Below the pieces are notes generated by a model. The model made no database searches. It was not told where the DNA came from and saw nothing but the letters and a program-made list of their open reading frames with translations. From assembly GCF_001308195.1 (NCBI RefSeq), contig NZ_JXDF01000012.1, forward strand, positions 62,001 through 126,000: a DNA stretch of 64,000 bases, written 5' to 3'. Origin of the DNA: Apilactobacillus kunkeei. Its GTDB lineage: Bacteria; Bacillota; Bacilli; Lactobacillales; Lactobacillaceae. This document shows positions 1 through 10,951 of this stretch, piece by piece (position 1 is the stretch's first letter; every line of letters begins with the position of its first letter). The position numbers and the translations under genes were made by a program.

Positions 1-37
1 TAACAAAAAATAATCCTCTTTTTAGGAAGTGAATAAA

Positions 38-859
38 ATGTCAATTGCGTTAAATCCAATTGCGTTTAGTCTGGGACCTATCTTAGTTCACTGGTACGGG
101 ATTTTTATTGCCACAGCAGTATTAATTGCCGTTTACCTTTCAGTTAAGGAAGGAAGAAAACGCGGGATTCAACCAGATAATATTTACGATATGATTCTAT
201 GGGCTTTGCCAGTGGCAATCATTTGTGCTCGTATTTATTATGTTGTATTTCAATGGTCGTACTACAGCCAACATCTAAACGAGATTGTTAAAATCTGGGA
301 TGGGGGGATTGCCATCTATGGTGCCTTGATTGGTGCGTTTGTCGTGGTATTCTTATACTGTAGAAGTAAATTAATCTCAGTTTGGGCAATGCTTGATGTG
401 ATTGCACCAACTGTGATTATGGGCCAAGGAATTGGTAGATGGGGAAACTTCATGAACCAAGAAGCTTTTGGTAAGATTACCAGCTTAGCGTTCTTGAAGT
501 CTCTACACTTACCAAATTTCATCATTAACCAAATGTTTATTCAAGGATTTTACCGCCAACCAACTTTCTTGTATGAATCACTATGGGACTTGTTAGGATT
601 TGTTCTATTGATGAATCTTCGCCAAATCCAAGGATTCTTCAAGCGTGGTGAAGTGGTATTATCTTACGTTATTTGGTACTCATTCGGGCGATTCTTTGTC
701 GAAGGGATGAGAACAGATAGCTTAATGCTATTTGGTGGAATTCGAGTTTCACAATTATTATCGATTATCCTATTCTTGGGAGCAATCGGATTAATGATCT
801 ATCGTCGCAAAAATGATTCTGATTTGCCTTACTACCTAGATGGTAGCAAGTTACAATAA
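38..859 (+). CDS. lgt: Prolipoprotein diacylglyceryl transferase
   Basis: Lgt transfers diacylglycerol from phosphatidylglycerol to the lipobox cysteine of prelipoproteins in the cytoplasmic membrane. The 273-residue product is rich in membrane segments and carries the family signature region GQGIGRWGNFMNQEAFG near residues 130-147, plus a C-terminal YSFGRFFVEGMRTDS stretch whose arginine is typical of the family. An in-frame GTG lies at 29, but AGGAAG at 24-29 is spaced correctly only for the ATG at 38, so I start there. Gene order lgt-gpsA-galU matches lactobacilli, where hprK usually precedes lgt; that gene would lie outside the window. Recognition is firm. Confidence 0.96.
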   Translation: MSIALNPIAFSLGPILVHWYGIFIATAVLIAVYLSVKEGRKRGIQPDNIYDMILWALPVAIICARIYYVVFQWSYYSQHLNEIVKIWDGGIAIYGALIGAFVVVFLYCRSKLISVWAMLDVIAPTVIMGQGIGRWGNFMNQEAFGKITSLAFLKSLHLPNFIINQMFIQGFYRQPTFLYESLWDLLGFVLLMNLRQIQGFFKRGEVVLSYVIWYSFGRFFVEGMRTDSLMLFGGIRVSQLLSIILFLGAIGLMIYRRKNDSDLPYYLDGSKLQ

Positions 860-880
860 TTTTAAGGAGCTATATTTATT

Positions 881-1897
881 ATGGTAGAAAAAATTGCAGT
901 GTTAGGAGCAGGCTCATGGGGCAGCATGCTTGCTAATATTTTAGTTGAAAATGGTAACGAAGTGCGTTTATGGTCATACAAACAATCACAAGTTGATGAA
1001 CTAAACAACAAGCACACAAACGAAAAATACATCAAAGATTTTACATATCCAAAAGAACTAGTTGCTTACGCTGATATGAAGGAAGCAATTAGAGGTGTTG
1101 ATGATATTTTATTTGTTGTTCCAGCACAAGTTACAAGAAGTACTGCAAAACAAGTAAACGAAATCCTAGAAGAACTAGACATGAAGGTAAACATTATTCA
1201 TGGTAGTAAAGGGATTGAACAAAAGACATACAAACGTATGTCAGAAGTTCTGGCTGATGAAATCGATGAAAGTCATCGTAAGTCAATCTCAGTTATTTCA
1301 GGTCCTAGTCAAGCAGAATCAGTTGCTAAACACGATATTACTTTAGTAACTACTGCTTCAGAAAACATCAAAGATGCTGAACATATCCAATCATTATTCA
1401 TTAATGATTACTTCAGAGTTTATACTAATGACGACATCATCGGTGTTGAAATTGGTGCAGCTCTAAAGAACATCATTGCTATTGGTGCCGGTGCACTTTA
1501 TGGTCTAGGCTACGCTGACAATGCTAAAGCAGCATTGATGACACGTGGACTTGCCGAAATTTCTCGTTTGGGAACTTCATTCGGTGCTAACCCATTAACA
1601 TTCACTGGACTATCAGGTTTCGGTGATGTAATCGTTACTGCAACAAGTAGTGACTCACGTAACTGGCGTGCAGGATATCAACTAGGTAAAGGAGAGACCT
1701 TAGATGATATCGTTAAGAACATGGGAATGGTTATTGAAGGTATCGCAACTGCAGAAGCTGCATACGAACTAGCCAACCAACGTGGCATTGATATGCCAAT
1801 TACTTCAGCAATCTACAAGGTATTACACAAGGAAATTACAATTGATGATGCAATTTCTCAACTAATGCACCGTAAGGGTAGAGCTGAATTAGATTAA
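881..1897 (+). CDS. gpsA: Glycerol-3-phosphate dehydrogenase [NAD(P)+]
   Basis: GpsA reduces dihydroxyacetone phosphate to sn-glycerol 3-phosphate, the backbone for phospholipids, in the cytoplasm. The 338-residue protein has an N-terminal Rossmann motif GAGSWG at about residues 8-13, the GPSQAESVA loop near 140 and the ALKNIIAIGAG segment with the conserved lysine near residue 190. Length is normal for the family. AAGGAG at 863-868 serves the ATG. It sits 21 nt after lgt and is probably co-transcribed with it, which fits a shared role in lipid supply (Lgt consumes phosphatidylglycerol). Confidence 0.97.
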   Translation: MVEKIAVLGAGSWGSMLANILVENGNEVRLWSYKQSQVDELNNKHTNEKYIKDFTYPKELVAYADMKEAIRGVDDILFVVPAQVTRSTAKQVNEILEELDMKVNIIHGSKGIEQKTYKRMSEVLADEIDESHRKSISVISGPSQAESVAKHDITLVTTASENIKDAEHIQSLFINDYFRVYTNDDIIGVEIGAALKNIIAIGAGALYGLGYADNAKAALMTRGLAEISRLGTSFGANPLTFTGLSGFGDVIVTATSSDSRNWRAGYQLGKGETLDDIVKNMGMVIEGIATAEAAYELANQRGIDMPITSAIYKVLHKEITIDDAISQLMHRKGRAELD

Positions 1898-1941
1898 TAT
1901 TTAAGAAATAGGAAAATACGAGAAAATAGGAGTTTATATTC

Positions 1942-2817
1942 ATGAAGAAAATCAGAAAAGCAATTATCCCAGCAGCAGGTTTAGGAACTAGATTCCTACC
2001 AGAAACTAAGGCAATGCCAAAGGAAATGCTACCAGTAGTTGATAAGCCAGCTATTCAATTAATCGTTGAAGAAGCTATCGCATCAGGGATTACTGACATT
2101 TTAATTATTATTGGTAAGGGTAAACGTGCTATTGAAGATCATTTCGATTCAAACACTGAACTTGAATTGAACCTTGAATCAAAGGGTAAGGATGAAATGC
2201 TAAAAGCTGTTAAAGAAACTAACGGTTTGAACATTTACTTTAAGCGTCAAGAACATCCAAATGGTCTAGGTGATGCTGTTCATACTGCTAAGAGTTTCGT
2301 TGGTGAAGATCCATTTGTTATCATGCTAGGTGATGATTTGATGACAGATGAAACTCCATTGACTAAGCAATTAATTGACAGTTATGAAGAAACAGGTTCA
2401 TCAACACTTGCTGTTATGAAGGTTCCTCATGAAGATACATCAAAATATGGTGTTATCAACCCAGCTAAGAAAGTTAGCGACGGTTTATACGATGTTACTA
2501 ATTTCGTTGAAAAGCCAAACCCAGAAGATGCTCCAAGTGATCTAGCAATTATTGGTCGTTACCTATTAACTGCTGACATCTTTGACATCTTAGAAAACAC
2601 TAAACCTGGTAAGGGTAACGAAATTCAATTAACTGATGCCATCGATACTCTAAACAAAAAGGGTAAGGTATACGCCCACGAATTCAAGGGTGACAGATAC
2701 GACACCGGTAACAAGTTTGGTTGGTTACAAACTAACATCGAATTTGGTCTAAAACACCCAGAAGTTTCTGATGAATTAAAACAATACATCAAGGACTTAG
2801 CTAAGAAGTTAGATTAA
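1942..2817 (+). CDS. galU: UTP-glucose-1-phosphate uridylyltransferase
   Basis: GalU makes UDP-glucose from UTP and glucose 1-phosphate, feeding glycolipids, teichoic acid glycosylation and exopolysaccharide. The 291-residue protein has the nucleotidyltransferase start [21 protein letters not shown] broken here as [11 protein letters not shown] and KAMPKEMLP (residues 10-31), a [11 protein letters not shown] metal-binding segment near residue 130 and the [11 protein letters not shown] loop near 188. It is the third gene of a likely lgt-gpsA-galU unit. In many lactobacilli a phosphoglucomutase gene lies nearby downstream of trxB; none is seen here. Confidence 0.97.
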   Translation: MKKIRKAIIPAAGLGTRFLPETKAMPKEMLPVVDKPAIQLIVEEAIASGITDILIIIGKGKRAIEDHFDSNTELELNLESKGKDEMLKAVKETNGLNIYFKRQEHPNGLGDAVHTAKSFVGEDPFVIMLGDDLMTDETPLTKQLIDSYEETGSSTLAVMKVPHEDTSKYGVINPAKKVSDGLYDVTNFVEKPNPEDAPSDLAIIGRYLLTADIFDILENTKPGKGNEIQLTDAIDTLNKKGKVYAHEFKGDRYDTGNKFGWLQTNIEFGLKHPEVSDELKQYIKDLAKKLD

Positions 2818-2904
2818 AATTAGTTTGTGTGCAAATTAATGGACAAATGTTTTATATGATAGTAAAGTATCATATATTAATTCAATGAAAGGGGGAGCTT
2901 AATT

Positions 2905-3825
2905 ATGGAAAAGTATGACGTAATTATTATTGGTGCAGGGCCTGGTGGAATGACATCTGCACTATATGCTTCTCGTGCAAATTTATCAGTAATGATGATT
3001 GACCGTGGTATCTACGGTGGTCAAATGAACAACACTGCTGAAATCGAAAACTACCCAGGATTCAAGTCAATCCTAGGTCCAGATTTAGCAAAAGAAATGT
3101 ATGAAAGTTCCACAAACTTCGGTGCTAAGTACGAATATGGAACAGTTGAATCAATCGAAGACAAAGGTGATTCTAAGATTGTTAAGACTGACCAAGGTAG
3201 CTACGAAGCAGGTGCTGTTATCATTGGTACTGGTTCACAATACAGAAAGCTAGGCGTTCCTGGCGAAGACGAATATGGTGGAAGAGGTGTCTCATACTGT
3301 GCCGTATGTGATGGGGCATTCTTCAAGAACCGTGAAGTTGTCGTTGTCGGTGGTGGAGATTCAGCTATCTCTGAAGCACTATACCTTGCAGGTTTAGCTT
3401 CAAAGGTTACTGTTATTCACCGTCGTGATCAATTACGTGCACAAAAGGTTATCCAAGACCGTGCATTTGCTAACGACAAGATTGAATTTGTTTGGGACAC
3501 TAACGTAACCGAAGTTGTCGGTGACAACATGAAGGTTACTGGTGTTAAGACTATCAACAACAAGACAAACGAAGAAGGCGAAATTGCTGCTTCAGGTGTC
3601 TTCATCTATGTTGGTAACAACCCAATGACTGAACCTTTCAGTAACTTAAACATTACTGACGAAAAAGGTTGGATTAAGACAAACGAACGTATGGAAACTT
3701 CAGTAAAGGGTATCTTTGCTATTGGTGACGTACGTGAAAAAGAATTAAGACAAGTAACTACAGCTGTTGGTGACGGTGGTATTGCTGGTCAAAACGCATT
3801 CGAATACGTATCTTCATTACACTAA
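2905..3825 (+). CDS. trxB: Thioredoxin-disulfide reductase
   Basis: TrxB uses NADPH and FAD to reduce thioredoxin. The 306-residue protein shows an N-terminal FAD motif GAGPGG (residues 10-15), the redox-active CAVC pair in SYCAVCDGAFF (about residues 133-136), the NADPH motif GGGDSA near 151 and the C-terminal FAIGDVRE flavin segment. Length is standard. The ribosome site AAAGGGGG precedes the ATG. An 87-nt gap before the gene and an intrinsic terminator after it suggest a separate transcription unit. Confidence 0.97.
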   Translation: MEKYDVIIIGAGPGGMTSALYASRANLSVMMIDRGIYGGQMNNTAEIENYPGFKSILGPDLAKEMYESSTNFGAKYEYGTVESIEDKGDSKIVKTDQGSYEAGAVIIGTGSQYRKLGVPGEDEYGGRGVSYCAVCDGAFFKNREVVVVGGGDSAISEALYLAGLASKVTVIHRRDQLRAQKVIQDRAFANDKIEFVWDTNVTEVVGDNMKVTGVKTINNKTNEEGEIAASGVFIYVGNNPMTEPFSNLNITDEKGWIKTNERMETSVKGIFAIGDVREKELRQVTTAVGDGGIAGQNAFEYVSSLH

Positions 3826-3836
3826 AAGGTGTGATT

Positions 3837-3867
3837 AAAAAGACTGGTCTATTGGCCAGTCTTTTTT
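3837..3867 (+). terminator. Intrinsic terminator after trxB
   Basis: AGACTGG pairs with CCAGTCT across an 8-nt loop, followed by a run of T. It lies 11 nt past the trxB stop. Confidence 0.9.
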
Positions 3868-3978
3868 GTGCCTACAAGGAGAACATTAGTTTTAGAAAGT
3901 TTGTTCGTATGTTAGAATATTATTAAACTACAGTGAATGAGCCTAGAGCTCCGAGTTAAAAACAAAGGAGGACTTTGT

Positions 3979-5991
3979 TTGGAAATAAAACGTGAAGAGA
4001 ACAATAAATTTGACTTAGTTTCAAAATACAAACCTACTGGTGACCAACCCGAAGCGATTAGTAAGTTAACTAAGGGTGTTTTGGATGGTCAAAAGAACCA
4101 AATCTTATTAGGTGCCACTGGGACTGGTAAGACCTTTACAATTTCTAATGTGATTAAAAACGTTAATAAGCCTACATTGATTTTGTCACATAATAAGACA
4201 CTTGCTGGACAACTATACAGTGAATTTAAGGAATTCTTCCCTAACAATGCGGTTGAATACTTCGTTAGTTATTATGATTACTACCAACCGGAAGCTTATG
4301 TTCCATCAAGTGATACCTACATTGAAAAGGATTCTTCAATCAATGATGAAATTGATAAACTTCGTCATGCGGCCACTAACTCATTGCTTACCAGAAATGA
4401 TGTCATTATCGTCGCATCCGTTTCATCAATCTTTGGATTAGGTAGTCCTAAGGAATACTACAAACACACCATTCCATTGAGTGTTGGCCAACAAATTGAA
4501 AGAGACGAGCTACTTAGAAAGTTAGTCGAAATTCAATTTGATAGAAATGATATCGACTTCCAACGTGGTCGTTTCAGAGTGCACGGGGATGTTGTCGACA
4601 TTTTCCCAGCTTCTGGGGATCAACATGCATACCGAGTTGAATTCTTCGGTGATGAAATTGATTCAATCAAAGAAATCGATACATTGACCGGTGAATTCAT
4701 TGGTAAGAAAGACGATATCATCATCTTCCCAGCGACCCACTTCTTGACCGATGATCAAAACATGGATCACGCTTTGAAGGGTATCAAGGAAGAAATGAAG
4801 GAACAAGTTGCCGAATTTGAAAAAGAGGGTAAGCTACTAGAAGCCCAACGTTTGAAGCAACGTACCACTTATGATATCGAAATGATGGCCGAAATGGGTT
4901 ACACCAACGGAATTGAAAATTATTCCAGATACATGGACAACAGAAAACCGGGTGAAGCTCCTTACACATTACTAGATTTCTTCCCCGATGATTACTTATT
5001 AGTTGTCGATGAATCCCATCAAACATTGCCACAAGTAGGTGGAATGTACAATGGTGATAAGGCCAGAAAAGAACGTCTAATCGAATATGGATTCAGACTT
5101 CCAAGTGCTTTGGATAACCGTCCATTGAAGATGCCTGAATTCAAAGAACGTGTTAACCAAGCAATCTACATGTCAGCAACTCCTGGTCCACGTGAACTAG
5201 AAGAAACCGCTGAAAAGAATATCGTTCAACAAATCATTCGTCCAACCGGACTATTGGATCCAACTGTTGAAGTGCGTCCAATCATGGGTCAAATGGATGA
5301 TTTGGTTGGTGAAATCAATGAAAGAATTGCTAAGAATGAAAGAACGTTTGTAACCACCTTGACCAAGAAGATGTCCGAAGATTTAACCGACTATTTAAAG
5401 GACTTAGGAATCAAGGTTGCATACCTACACTCTGACGTTAAGACACTAGAACGTACCAAGATTATTCGTGATCTTCGTCTAGGTAAATACGATGTATTGG
5501 TTGGAATTAACCTTCTAAGAGAAGGAATTGATGTTCCTGAAGTATCCTTGGTTGCCATCTTGGATGCTGATAAGGAAGGTTTCCTAAGAAATGAACGTTC
5601 ATTAATTCAAACCATTGGTCGTGCCGCCAGAAATGAAAATGGTGCGGTTATTATGTACGCCGATAACATGACCGATTCAATGCAAAAGGCGATTGATGAA
5701 ACCGCTAGAAGAAGAAGTATTCAAAAGAAATACAACGAAGACCATGGTATTACACCACATACCATTAAGAAGCCAATTAGAGACCTTATTAGCTACGACA
5801 ATAATAAGAACGATGATTCTTCAGAAGATCACTCATTTGTTGAATCAGACTTCCAAAAGCTATCTAAGAAGGATCAAAAGCAAATGATTGAAACATTGAC
5901 CAAGGAAATGAAGCATGCAGCTGCTAAACTTGATTTCGAAAAAGCAGCAGCTTTGCGTGATACTGTCATGGAATTAAAGGGTCAAATGTAA
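3979..5991 (+). CDS. uvrB: Excinuclease ABC subunit B
   Basis: UvrB is the damage-verifying helicase of nucleotide excision repair and works with UvrA and UvrC. Visible features are Walker A GATGTGKT (about residue 44), the beta-hairpin region [10 protein letters not shown] (about 92-101), VDESH helicase motif II, helicase motif [11 protein letters not shown] and the C-terminal UvrC-binding coiled coil (last 35 residues, [20 protein letters not shown]). An ATG lies at 3937, but AAAGGAGG at 3964-3971 fixes the start at TTG 3979. That also gives the usual N terminus just before [17 protein letters not shown]. uvrA follows 12 nt later, so this is a uvrBA operon. Confidence 0.96.
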   Translation: MEIKREENNKFDLVSKYKPTGDQPEAISKLTKGVLDGQKNQILLGATGTGKTFTISNVIKNVNKPTLILSHNKTLAGQLYSEFKEFFPNNAVEYFVSYYDYYQPEAYVPSSDTYIEKDSSINDEIDKLRHAATNSLLTRNDVIIVASVSSIFGLGSPKEYYKHTIPLSVGQQIERDELLRKLVEIQFDRNDIDFQRGRFRVHGDVVDIFPASGDQHAYRVEFFGDEIDSIKEIDTLTGEFIGKKDDIIIFPATHFLTDDQNMDHALKGIKEEMKEQVAEFEKEGKLLEAQRLKQRTTYDIEMMAEMGYTNGIENYSRYMDNRKPGEAPYTLLDFFPDDYLLVVDESHQTLPQVGGMYNGDKARKERLIEYGFRLPSALDNRPLKMPEFKERVNQAIYMSATPGPRELEETAEKNIVQQIIRPTGLLDPTVEVRPIMGQMDDLVGEINERIAKNERTFVTTLTKKMSEDLTDYLKDLGIKVAYLHSDVKTLERTKIIRDLRLGKYDVLVGINLLREGIDVPEVSLVAILDADKEGFLRNERSLIQTIGRAARNENGAVIMYADNMTDSMQKAIDETARRRSIQKKYNEDHGITPHTIKKPIRDLISYDNNKNDDSSEDHSFVESDFQKLSKKDQKQMIETLTKEMKHAAAKLDFEKAAALRDTVMELKGQM

Positions 5992-6003
5992 GGGGGCAAA
6001 AAC

Positions 6004-8859
6004 TTGCAAAACGATAAAATTGTCATTAAAGGTGCTAGAGCACATAACTTAAAAGATATTAGTGTTGAAATTCCTAAGAACAAATTGACTGTTATGACCG
6101 GTTTATCAGGTTCAGGAAAGAGTTCATTAGCATTCGATACGCTATATGCTGAAGGACAACGTCGATACGTTGAAAGTTTGTCTTCATACGCACGTCAATT
6201 CTTGGGTCAAATGGACAAACCAGACGTTGATTCAATCGAAGGATTAAGTCCAGCGATTGCGATTGACCAAAAGACCACTTCCAAGAATCCACGTTCAACA
6301 GTTGGAACTGTTACTGAAATTAACGACTACTTTAGATTGCTATGGGCACGTGTTGGAACACCAATCTGTCCAAACGATGGAACCAAGATTACTAGACAAT
6401 CAATTGATCAAATGATTGATGAAGTTCTTGCTTTGCCTGAAAGAACTAAGCTTCAAATCTTATCACCAGTGGTTAGACAACAAAGAGGTCAACACAAGAA
6501 AGTTATCGATAAGATTAAGCGTGAAGGTTTCGTTAGATACCGTGCTGACGGAGAAGTTCACGAAATTGAAGATGACGTTCCACTAGACAAGAACAAGTAT
6601 CACGACATTGAAATCGTGGTTGATAGAATCATCGTTAAAGATGGTATCAAATCTCGTTTATCAGACTCACTTGAAACCGCATTGAGACTAAGTGACGGTT
6701 ATGCCGTTGCCGACTTGATGGGTAGGGGTGACAACTTAATTTTTTCCGAACACTACGCATGTCCACTTTGTGGATTTACAGTTAGTGAATTGGAACCACG
6801 TCTATTCTCATTTAACTCACCAATTGGCGCTTGTCCAAGCTGTGATGGTTTAGGGATGAAACTTGAAGTAGACGAAAGCCTAGTTGTACCTGACAAGGAT
6901 AAGACGTTAAACGAAGGGGCAATTGAACCCTGGAATCCAATTAGCTCCAAGTTCTATCCAAGCTTGCTAGAACAAGCCTGTGAAGCATTTGGTATCGATA
7001 TGGATACTCCGTTTAAAAAGCTTCCTAAGAAGCAACGTGACCTAATTTTATACGGTTCCAACGGAAAAGAATTCCACTTCCACTTCAACAGTAACTTCGG
7101 TGGAATTAGAGACACCGATGCACCTTTTGAAGGGGTTATTAACAACATTGACCGTCGTTACAAGGAAACTAACAGTGACTTCACCAGAGACCAAATGCGT
7201 CTATATATGACTGAATTAACATGTCAAACTTGTCACGGTTTCCGTTTAAACAGAGAAGCACTAAGTTTGAAGGTTGACGGATTAAACATCAGTGAAGCAA
7301 CCGACCTAGACGTTGTTAAAGAATTAAACTTCTTCTCTCAATTGAAGTTCGGTGAAAAGGATAGTGTTGTCGCTAAACCAATCCTAAAGGAAATCATTGA
7401 TCGACTAACTTTCCTAAAGAACGTGGGATTGGATTACCTAACACTTTCCAGAACTGCCGGAACACTATCTGGTGGTGAATCACAACGTATTCGTTTAGCT
7501 ACTCAAATCGGTTCAAACCTATCAGGAGTGCTATACGTATTGGATGAACCATCAATTGGGTTACATCAACGCGATAACGACCGTTTGATTTCTTCACTAA
7601 AATCAATGCGTGACTTGGGTAATACCCTAGTTGTCGTAGAACACGGTGAAGACACTCAACGTTCTGCCGACTACATTGTTGATATCGGACCAGGTGCTGG
7701 AACCAACGGTGGTAAGGTAATGGCCGTTGGAACTCCCGACGAAGTGGCTCAAAACGACAACTCATTGACTGGTCAATACCTATCAGGTAAGAAGTTCATT
7801 CCAGTCCCATTGAAACGTCGTAAGGGTAACGGTAAGAAGATTAAGGTTACCGGCGCTTCTGAAAACAACTTGAAGAACGTTACTGCCGAAATTCCATTAG
7901 GTGAGTTTAACGTCGTAACTGGTGTTTCTGGTTCAGGTAAATCAACATTGATTAACCGCATTGTTAAACGTGCGATTGCCCAAAAGCTAAACCACAACTC
8001 CGAAAAGCCAGGTAAGTACAAGTCAATCTCTGGATATAAGAATATAGATAAGCTAATTAACATCGACCAAAGTCCAATCGGAAGAACGCCTCGTAGTAAT
8101 CCTGCTACCTATACTGGAGTGTTTGACGACATTAGAACATTGTTTGCTGAAACAAACGAAGCTAAACTTCGTGGTTACCAAAAGGGTCGTTTCAGTTTTA
8201 ATGTTAAGGGTGGTCGTTGTGAAACCTGTCATGGGGATGGAATTCTAAAGATTGAAATGAACTTCCTACCAGATGTTTACGTACCTTGTGAAGTTTGCCA
8301 TGGTAAACGTTACAACGCCGAAACACTGGAAGTTGAATACAAGGGCAAGAACATTTCTGATGTCTTGGACATGACTGTGGATCAAGCACTTGATTTCTTC
8401 TCATCAATTCCAAAAATTACTAGAAAACTAGAAACCATTGATGAAGTAGGACTTGGCTATGTTCAACTTGGCCAATCAGCAACTACCTTGTCTGGTGGGG
8501 AAGCGCAAAGAATGAAGTTAGCTTCTGAACTATACAAAAAGTCAGCTGGAAACAACTTATACATCTTAGATGAACCAACCATTGGTTTACACACCGATGA
8601 CATTAACCGCTTGTTAGTTGTCCTACATGAACTAGTCGAACAAGGCAACACTGTTTTAATTATCGAACATAACCTAGACGTGATTAAGACAGCCGATCAC
8701 ATTATCGACCTAGGACCTGAAGGAGGAGATGGTGGTGGTGAAATCATCGCTACTGGAACTCCTGAAGAAATCGTCAAGGTGAAGGAAAGCTATACTGGTC
8801 AATATTTAAAACCAGTCTTAGAACGTGATACCAAACGAACTAAAGAAGCAAGAAAATAA
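6004..8859 (+). CDS. uvrA: Excinuclease ABC subunit A
   Basis: UvrA is the dimeric ATPase that finds bulky DNA lesions and loads UvrB. The 951-residue protein has two ABC modules: Walker [10 protein letters not shown] near residue 32 and GVSGSGKST near residue 640, and LSGGE signatures near 485 and 830. It also has two zinc modules, CPLC/CPSC around residues 252-283 and CETC/CEVC around 740-766. It starts at TTG 6004 after AGGGGG. Length is normal, with no sign of damage. In many Firmicutes rapZ comes next; here yvcK follows directly. Confidence 0.97.
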   Translation: MQNDKIVIKGARAHNLKDISVEIPKNKLTVMTGLSGSGKSSLAFDTLYAEGQRRYVESLSSYARQFLGQMDKPDVDSIEGLSPAIAIDQKTTSKNPRSTVGTVTEINDYFRLLWARVGTPICPNDGTKITRQSIDQMIDEVLALPERTKLQILSPVVRQQRGQHKKVIDKIKREGFVRYRADGEVHEIEDDVPLDKNKYHDIEIVVDRIIVKDGIKSRLSDSLETALRLSDGYAVADLMGRGDNLIFSEHYACPLCGFTVSELEPRLFSFNSPIGACPSCDGLGMKLEVDESLVVPDKDKTLNEGAIEPWNPISSKFYPSLLEQACEAFGIDMDTPFKKLPKKQRDLILYGSNGKEFHFHFNSNFGGIRDTDAPFEGVINNIDRRYKETNSDFTRDQMRLYMTELTCQTCHGFRLNREALSLKVDGLNISEATDLDVVKELNFFSQLKFGEKDSVVAKPILKEIIDRLTFLKNVGLDYLTLSRTAGTLSGGESQRIRLATQIGSNLSGVLYVLDEPSIGLHQRDNDRLISSLKSMRDLGNTLVVVEHGEDTQRSADYIVDIGPGAGTNGGKVMAVGTPDEVAQNDNSLTGQYLSGKKFIPVPLKRRKGNGKKIKVTGASENNLKNVTAEIPLGEFNVVTGVSGSGKSTLINRIVKRAIAQKLNHNSEKPGKYKSISGYKNIDKLINIDQSPIGRTPRSNPATYTGVFDDIRTLFAETNEAKLRGYQKGRFSFNVKGGRCETCHGDGILKIEMNFLPDVYVPCEVCHGKRYNAETLEVEYKGKNISDVLDMTVDQALDFFSSIPKITRKLETIDEVGLGYVQLGQSATTLSGGEAQRMKLASELYKKSAGNNLYILDEPTIGLHTDDINRLLVVLHELVEQGNTVLIIEHNLDVIKTADHIIDLGPEGGDGGGEIIATGTPEEIVKVKESYTGQYLKPVLERDTKRTKEARK

Positions 8860-8884
8860 AAAAGCGTGATGACACGCTTTTTTA
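8858..8884 (+). terminator. Intrinsic terminator after uvrA
   Basis: AAAGCGTG and CACGCTTT form an 8-bp stem with a short loop followed by T residues, directly after the uvrA stop. Confidence 0.88.
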
Positions 8885-8897
8885 TTTGTGTTTGAAA

Positions 8898-8925
8898 TGA
8901 CACGCCCGGGTATGTGTGTTATACT
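8898..8925 (+). promoter_or_regulatory. Promoter of yvcK-whiA
   Basis: A TGACAC -35 and a TATACT -10 are separated by 16 bp. TGT directly before the -10 gives an extended -10. It sits between the uvrA terminator and the yvcK ribosome site, so yvcK-whiA probably has its own promoter. Confidence 0.55.
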
Positions 8926-8962
8926 TTCTTAGTTGAAAAAATTGAAAGGAGGAAACGATTTG

Positions 8963-9949
8963 ATGAAGGACAATCAGGCGAGAAAAAGCGTTGTCGTCAT
9001 TGGTGGCGGAACTGGTTTACCAGTTATCTTAAATAATCTAAAGAACGAAAATATTGACATCACTGCGATTGTGAACATCTCAGATGATGGTGGATCATCA
9101 GGTCGTTTGCGCAATGAAATTAATATTGTTCCTCCTGGAGATATCAGAAATGTCTTGGTATCATTATCTAATTTGTCAAAGGACAAGCTAGACTTGTTTC
9201 AATACCGTTTTAAAAAGGGCAATCATTTCTTGTCTGAACATTCGTTAGGTAACTTAATCATTGCCGCAATGACAGAAATGAAGGGTGATGTGAACGTCGC
9301 CGTTGAAGCACTAAGTCAGATGATGGAAATCACTGGTAAGATTTATCCAGCCACCAACGAAAAACTACAGCTATGCGCCGAGTTCGATGATGGTTCAACC
9401 ATGACCGGTGAATACGAAATCACCTATGCGGATAAAAAAATTAACCGTGTTTGGGTAGAATCCAGTGACAATCAAGACGAAATTCCGCATGCCAATCAAA
9501 AGGTCATTGATGCCATTTTGGCCGCCGACCAAATTGTTTTAGGTCCTGGCAGTCTGTTTACCAGCATCTTGCCAAACCTAATGATTAAGAACCTAGGAAA
9601 GGCTGTTTTAGCGTCTAAAGCACAGGTGGTATACATTTGTAATATCATGACACAAAAGGGTGAAACAGACCATTTTTCAGACGCTCAACACGTTGAAGTT
9701 TTAAACCGTCATATGAAGTCCAACTTCATTGACGTCGTAATCGTAAACAAACAACCAGTTAATACTGATCTAATTAATCGAGAAGTGTTTAACGAGATTG
9801 AAAATCCGGTTAAACACGATGAAAAAGCAATTCAGGCAATGGGATGTGAATGCATCTACGATGACTTCTTAATGTTAAGTCACCAAGGGGCATTCCATGA
9901 TGGAAAAAAGGTTGCCGATACATTATTCAAACTGGTTTCAAAAAGATAG
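8963..9949 (+). CDS. yvcK: YvcK family gluconeogenesis/cell-wall factor
   Basis: YvcK (CofD-like family) binds UDP-sugars and is needed for normal carbon flux and wall synthesis in Bacillus and Listeria. The approximately 328-residue protein has the N-terminal GGGTGLPV motif (about residues 15-22), the NISDDGGSSGRLR loop and PPGDIRN, then SLGNLIIAAM near 95. ATG 8963 lies 10 nt after AGGAGG (8947-8952); the adjacent in-frame TTG at 8960 is an equally possible start. rapZ, which usually precedes yvcK, is absent. whiA follows 11 nt later. Confidence 0.93.
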   Translation: MKDNQARKSVVVIGGGTGLPVILNNLKNENIDITAIVNISDDGGSSGRLRNEINIVPPGDIRNVLVSLSNLSKDKLDLFQYRFKKGNHFLSEHSLGNLIIAAMTEMKGDVNVAVEALSQMMEITGKIYPATNEKLQLCAEFDDGSTMTGEYEITYADKKINRVWVESSDNQDEIPHANQKVIDAILAADQIVLGPGSLFTSILPNLMIKNLGKAVLASKAQVVYICNIMTQKGETDHFSDAQHVEVLNRHMKSNFIDVVIVNKQPVNTDLINREVFNEIENPVKHDEKAIQAMGCECIYDDFLMLSHQGAFHDGKKVADTLFKLVSKR

Positions 9950-9960
9950 GATGATTAAAA

Positions 9961-10899
9961 ATGTCATACGCAAGTGACGTAAAAAAGGAACTAACGACTC
10001 TAGAAGTTCATAAGGAAAATGCCAAGGCAGAACTAATGGCATTAATTCGAATGAACGGATCAATTTCGTTAGCCAATCGTAAAATTATTTTAAATATTCA
10101 AACCGAAAATCCAGCCATCGCTCGTCGTATCTATAAGTTGATTTTAGAATTCTACGAAGTGGAAAGTAAGCTTGTTGTTAGAAAGAAAATGAAGTTAAAC
10201 AAGAACAATGTCTACGTCGTAAGAATCGCTAACCAAGCGCAAGCAATCCTAGATGACTTAGGGATTTTTGATAACTACCAAATCGTGGAAAGAGTGCCAA
10301 TTGAATTACTAAAGGATGATTCCCAAGTGAGATCATATCTAAGAGGGGCCTTTTTAGCTGGGGGTTCTGTGAACAACCCAGAAACTTCCAGATACCATCT
10401 AGAAATCTACTCATTGTACGAAGAACACAACGACATGATTTCAGAAATGATGAACAAATACGAATTGAATTCCAGAACTACCGATCGAAGAAGTGGATAC
10501 ATCACATACTTGAAAGAAGCAGAAAAGATTGCTAACTTCTTGCAATTAATTGGTGCAACCAATGCGATGTTGAAATTCGAAGATGTCAGAATCATGCGTG
10601 ATATGAGAAATTCTGTGAATAGATTAGTAAACTGTGAAAATGCTAATATGAATAAGGTTGCTAATGCTTCAACCAAGCAAATTTCTAATATTCAATTCAT
10701 TGATGACACCGTTGGATTGGATAAGTTACCTGAAAAACTATACGAAGTTGCCATCACCAGAATGAAGATGCCAGAAGTTAGTTTAAAGGAATTAAGTGAA
10801 TCATTGCCAAGTGGGGCGATTTCTAAGTCAGGAATCAATCACCGTTTGAGAAAGATTAATGAATTCGCTGATAAAATCAGAGAAGAAGCCGTTTCATAA
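9961..10899 (+). CDS. whiA: DNA-binding protein WhiA
   Basis: WhiA combines a degenerate LAGLIDADG homing-endonuclease-like N-terminal domain with a C-terminal helix-turn-helix. It affects cell division and chromosome segregation in Firmicutes and sporulation in Streptomyces. The 312-residue product shows [23 protein letters not shown] (written here in part as [15 protein letters not shown], about residues 120-135) and a C-terminal region [19 protein letters not shown] that fits the HTH. It is directly downstream of yvcK, the conserved arrangement. A terminator shared with convergent clpP follows. Confidence 0.95.
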   Translation: MSYASDVKKELTTLEVHKENAKAELMALIRMNGSISLANRKIILNIQTENPAIARRIYKLILEFYEVESKLVVRKKMKLNKNNVYVVRIANQAQAILDDLGIFDNYQIVERVPIELLKDDSQVRSYLRGAFLAGGSVNNPETSRYHLEIYSLYEEHNDMISEMMNKYELNSRTTDRRSGYITYLKEAEKIANFLQLIGATNAMLKFEDVRIMRDMRNSVNRLVNCENANMNKVANASTKQISNIQFIDDTVGLDKLPEKLYEVAITRMKMPEVSLKELSESLPSGAISKSGINHRLRKINEFADKIREEAVS

Positions 10900-10907
10900 A
10901 AGGACAC

Positions 10908-10943
10908 AAAAAAAGACGTTAACCAAAGTTAACGTCTTTTTTA
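10908..10943. terminator. Bidirectional terminator between whiA and clpP
   Basis: GACGTTAAC and GTTAACGTC form a perfect 9-bp stem with a 4-nt loop, flanked by A-runs on the left and T-runs on the right, so it can work for both converging genes. Confidence 0.9.
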
Positions 10944-10951
10944 TTATCTAA

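Noticed and set aside
3881-3892. GAACATTAGTTT before uvrB as a LexA/DinR SOS box
   Set aside because: Only partly matches the GAAC-N4-GTTC pattern and has several mismatches to the full Gram-positive consensus, so it is too weak to report as a feature.
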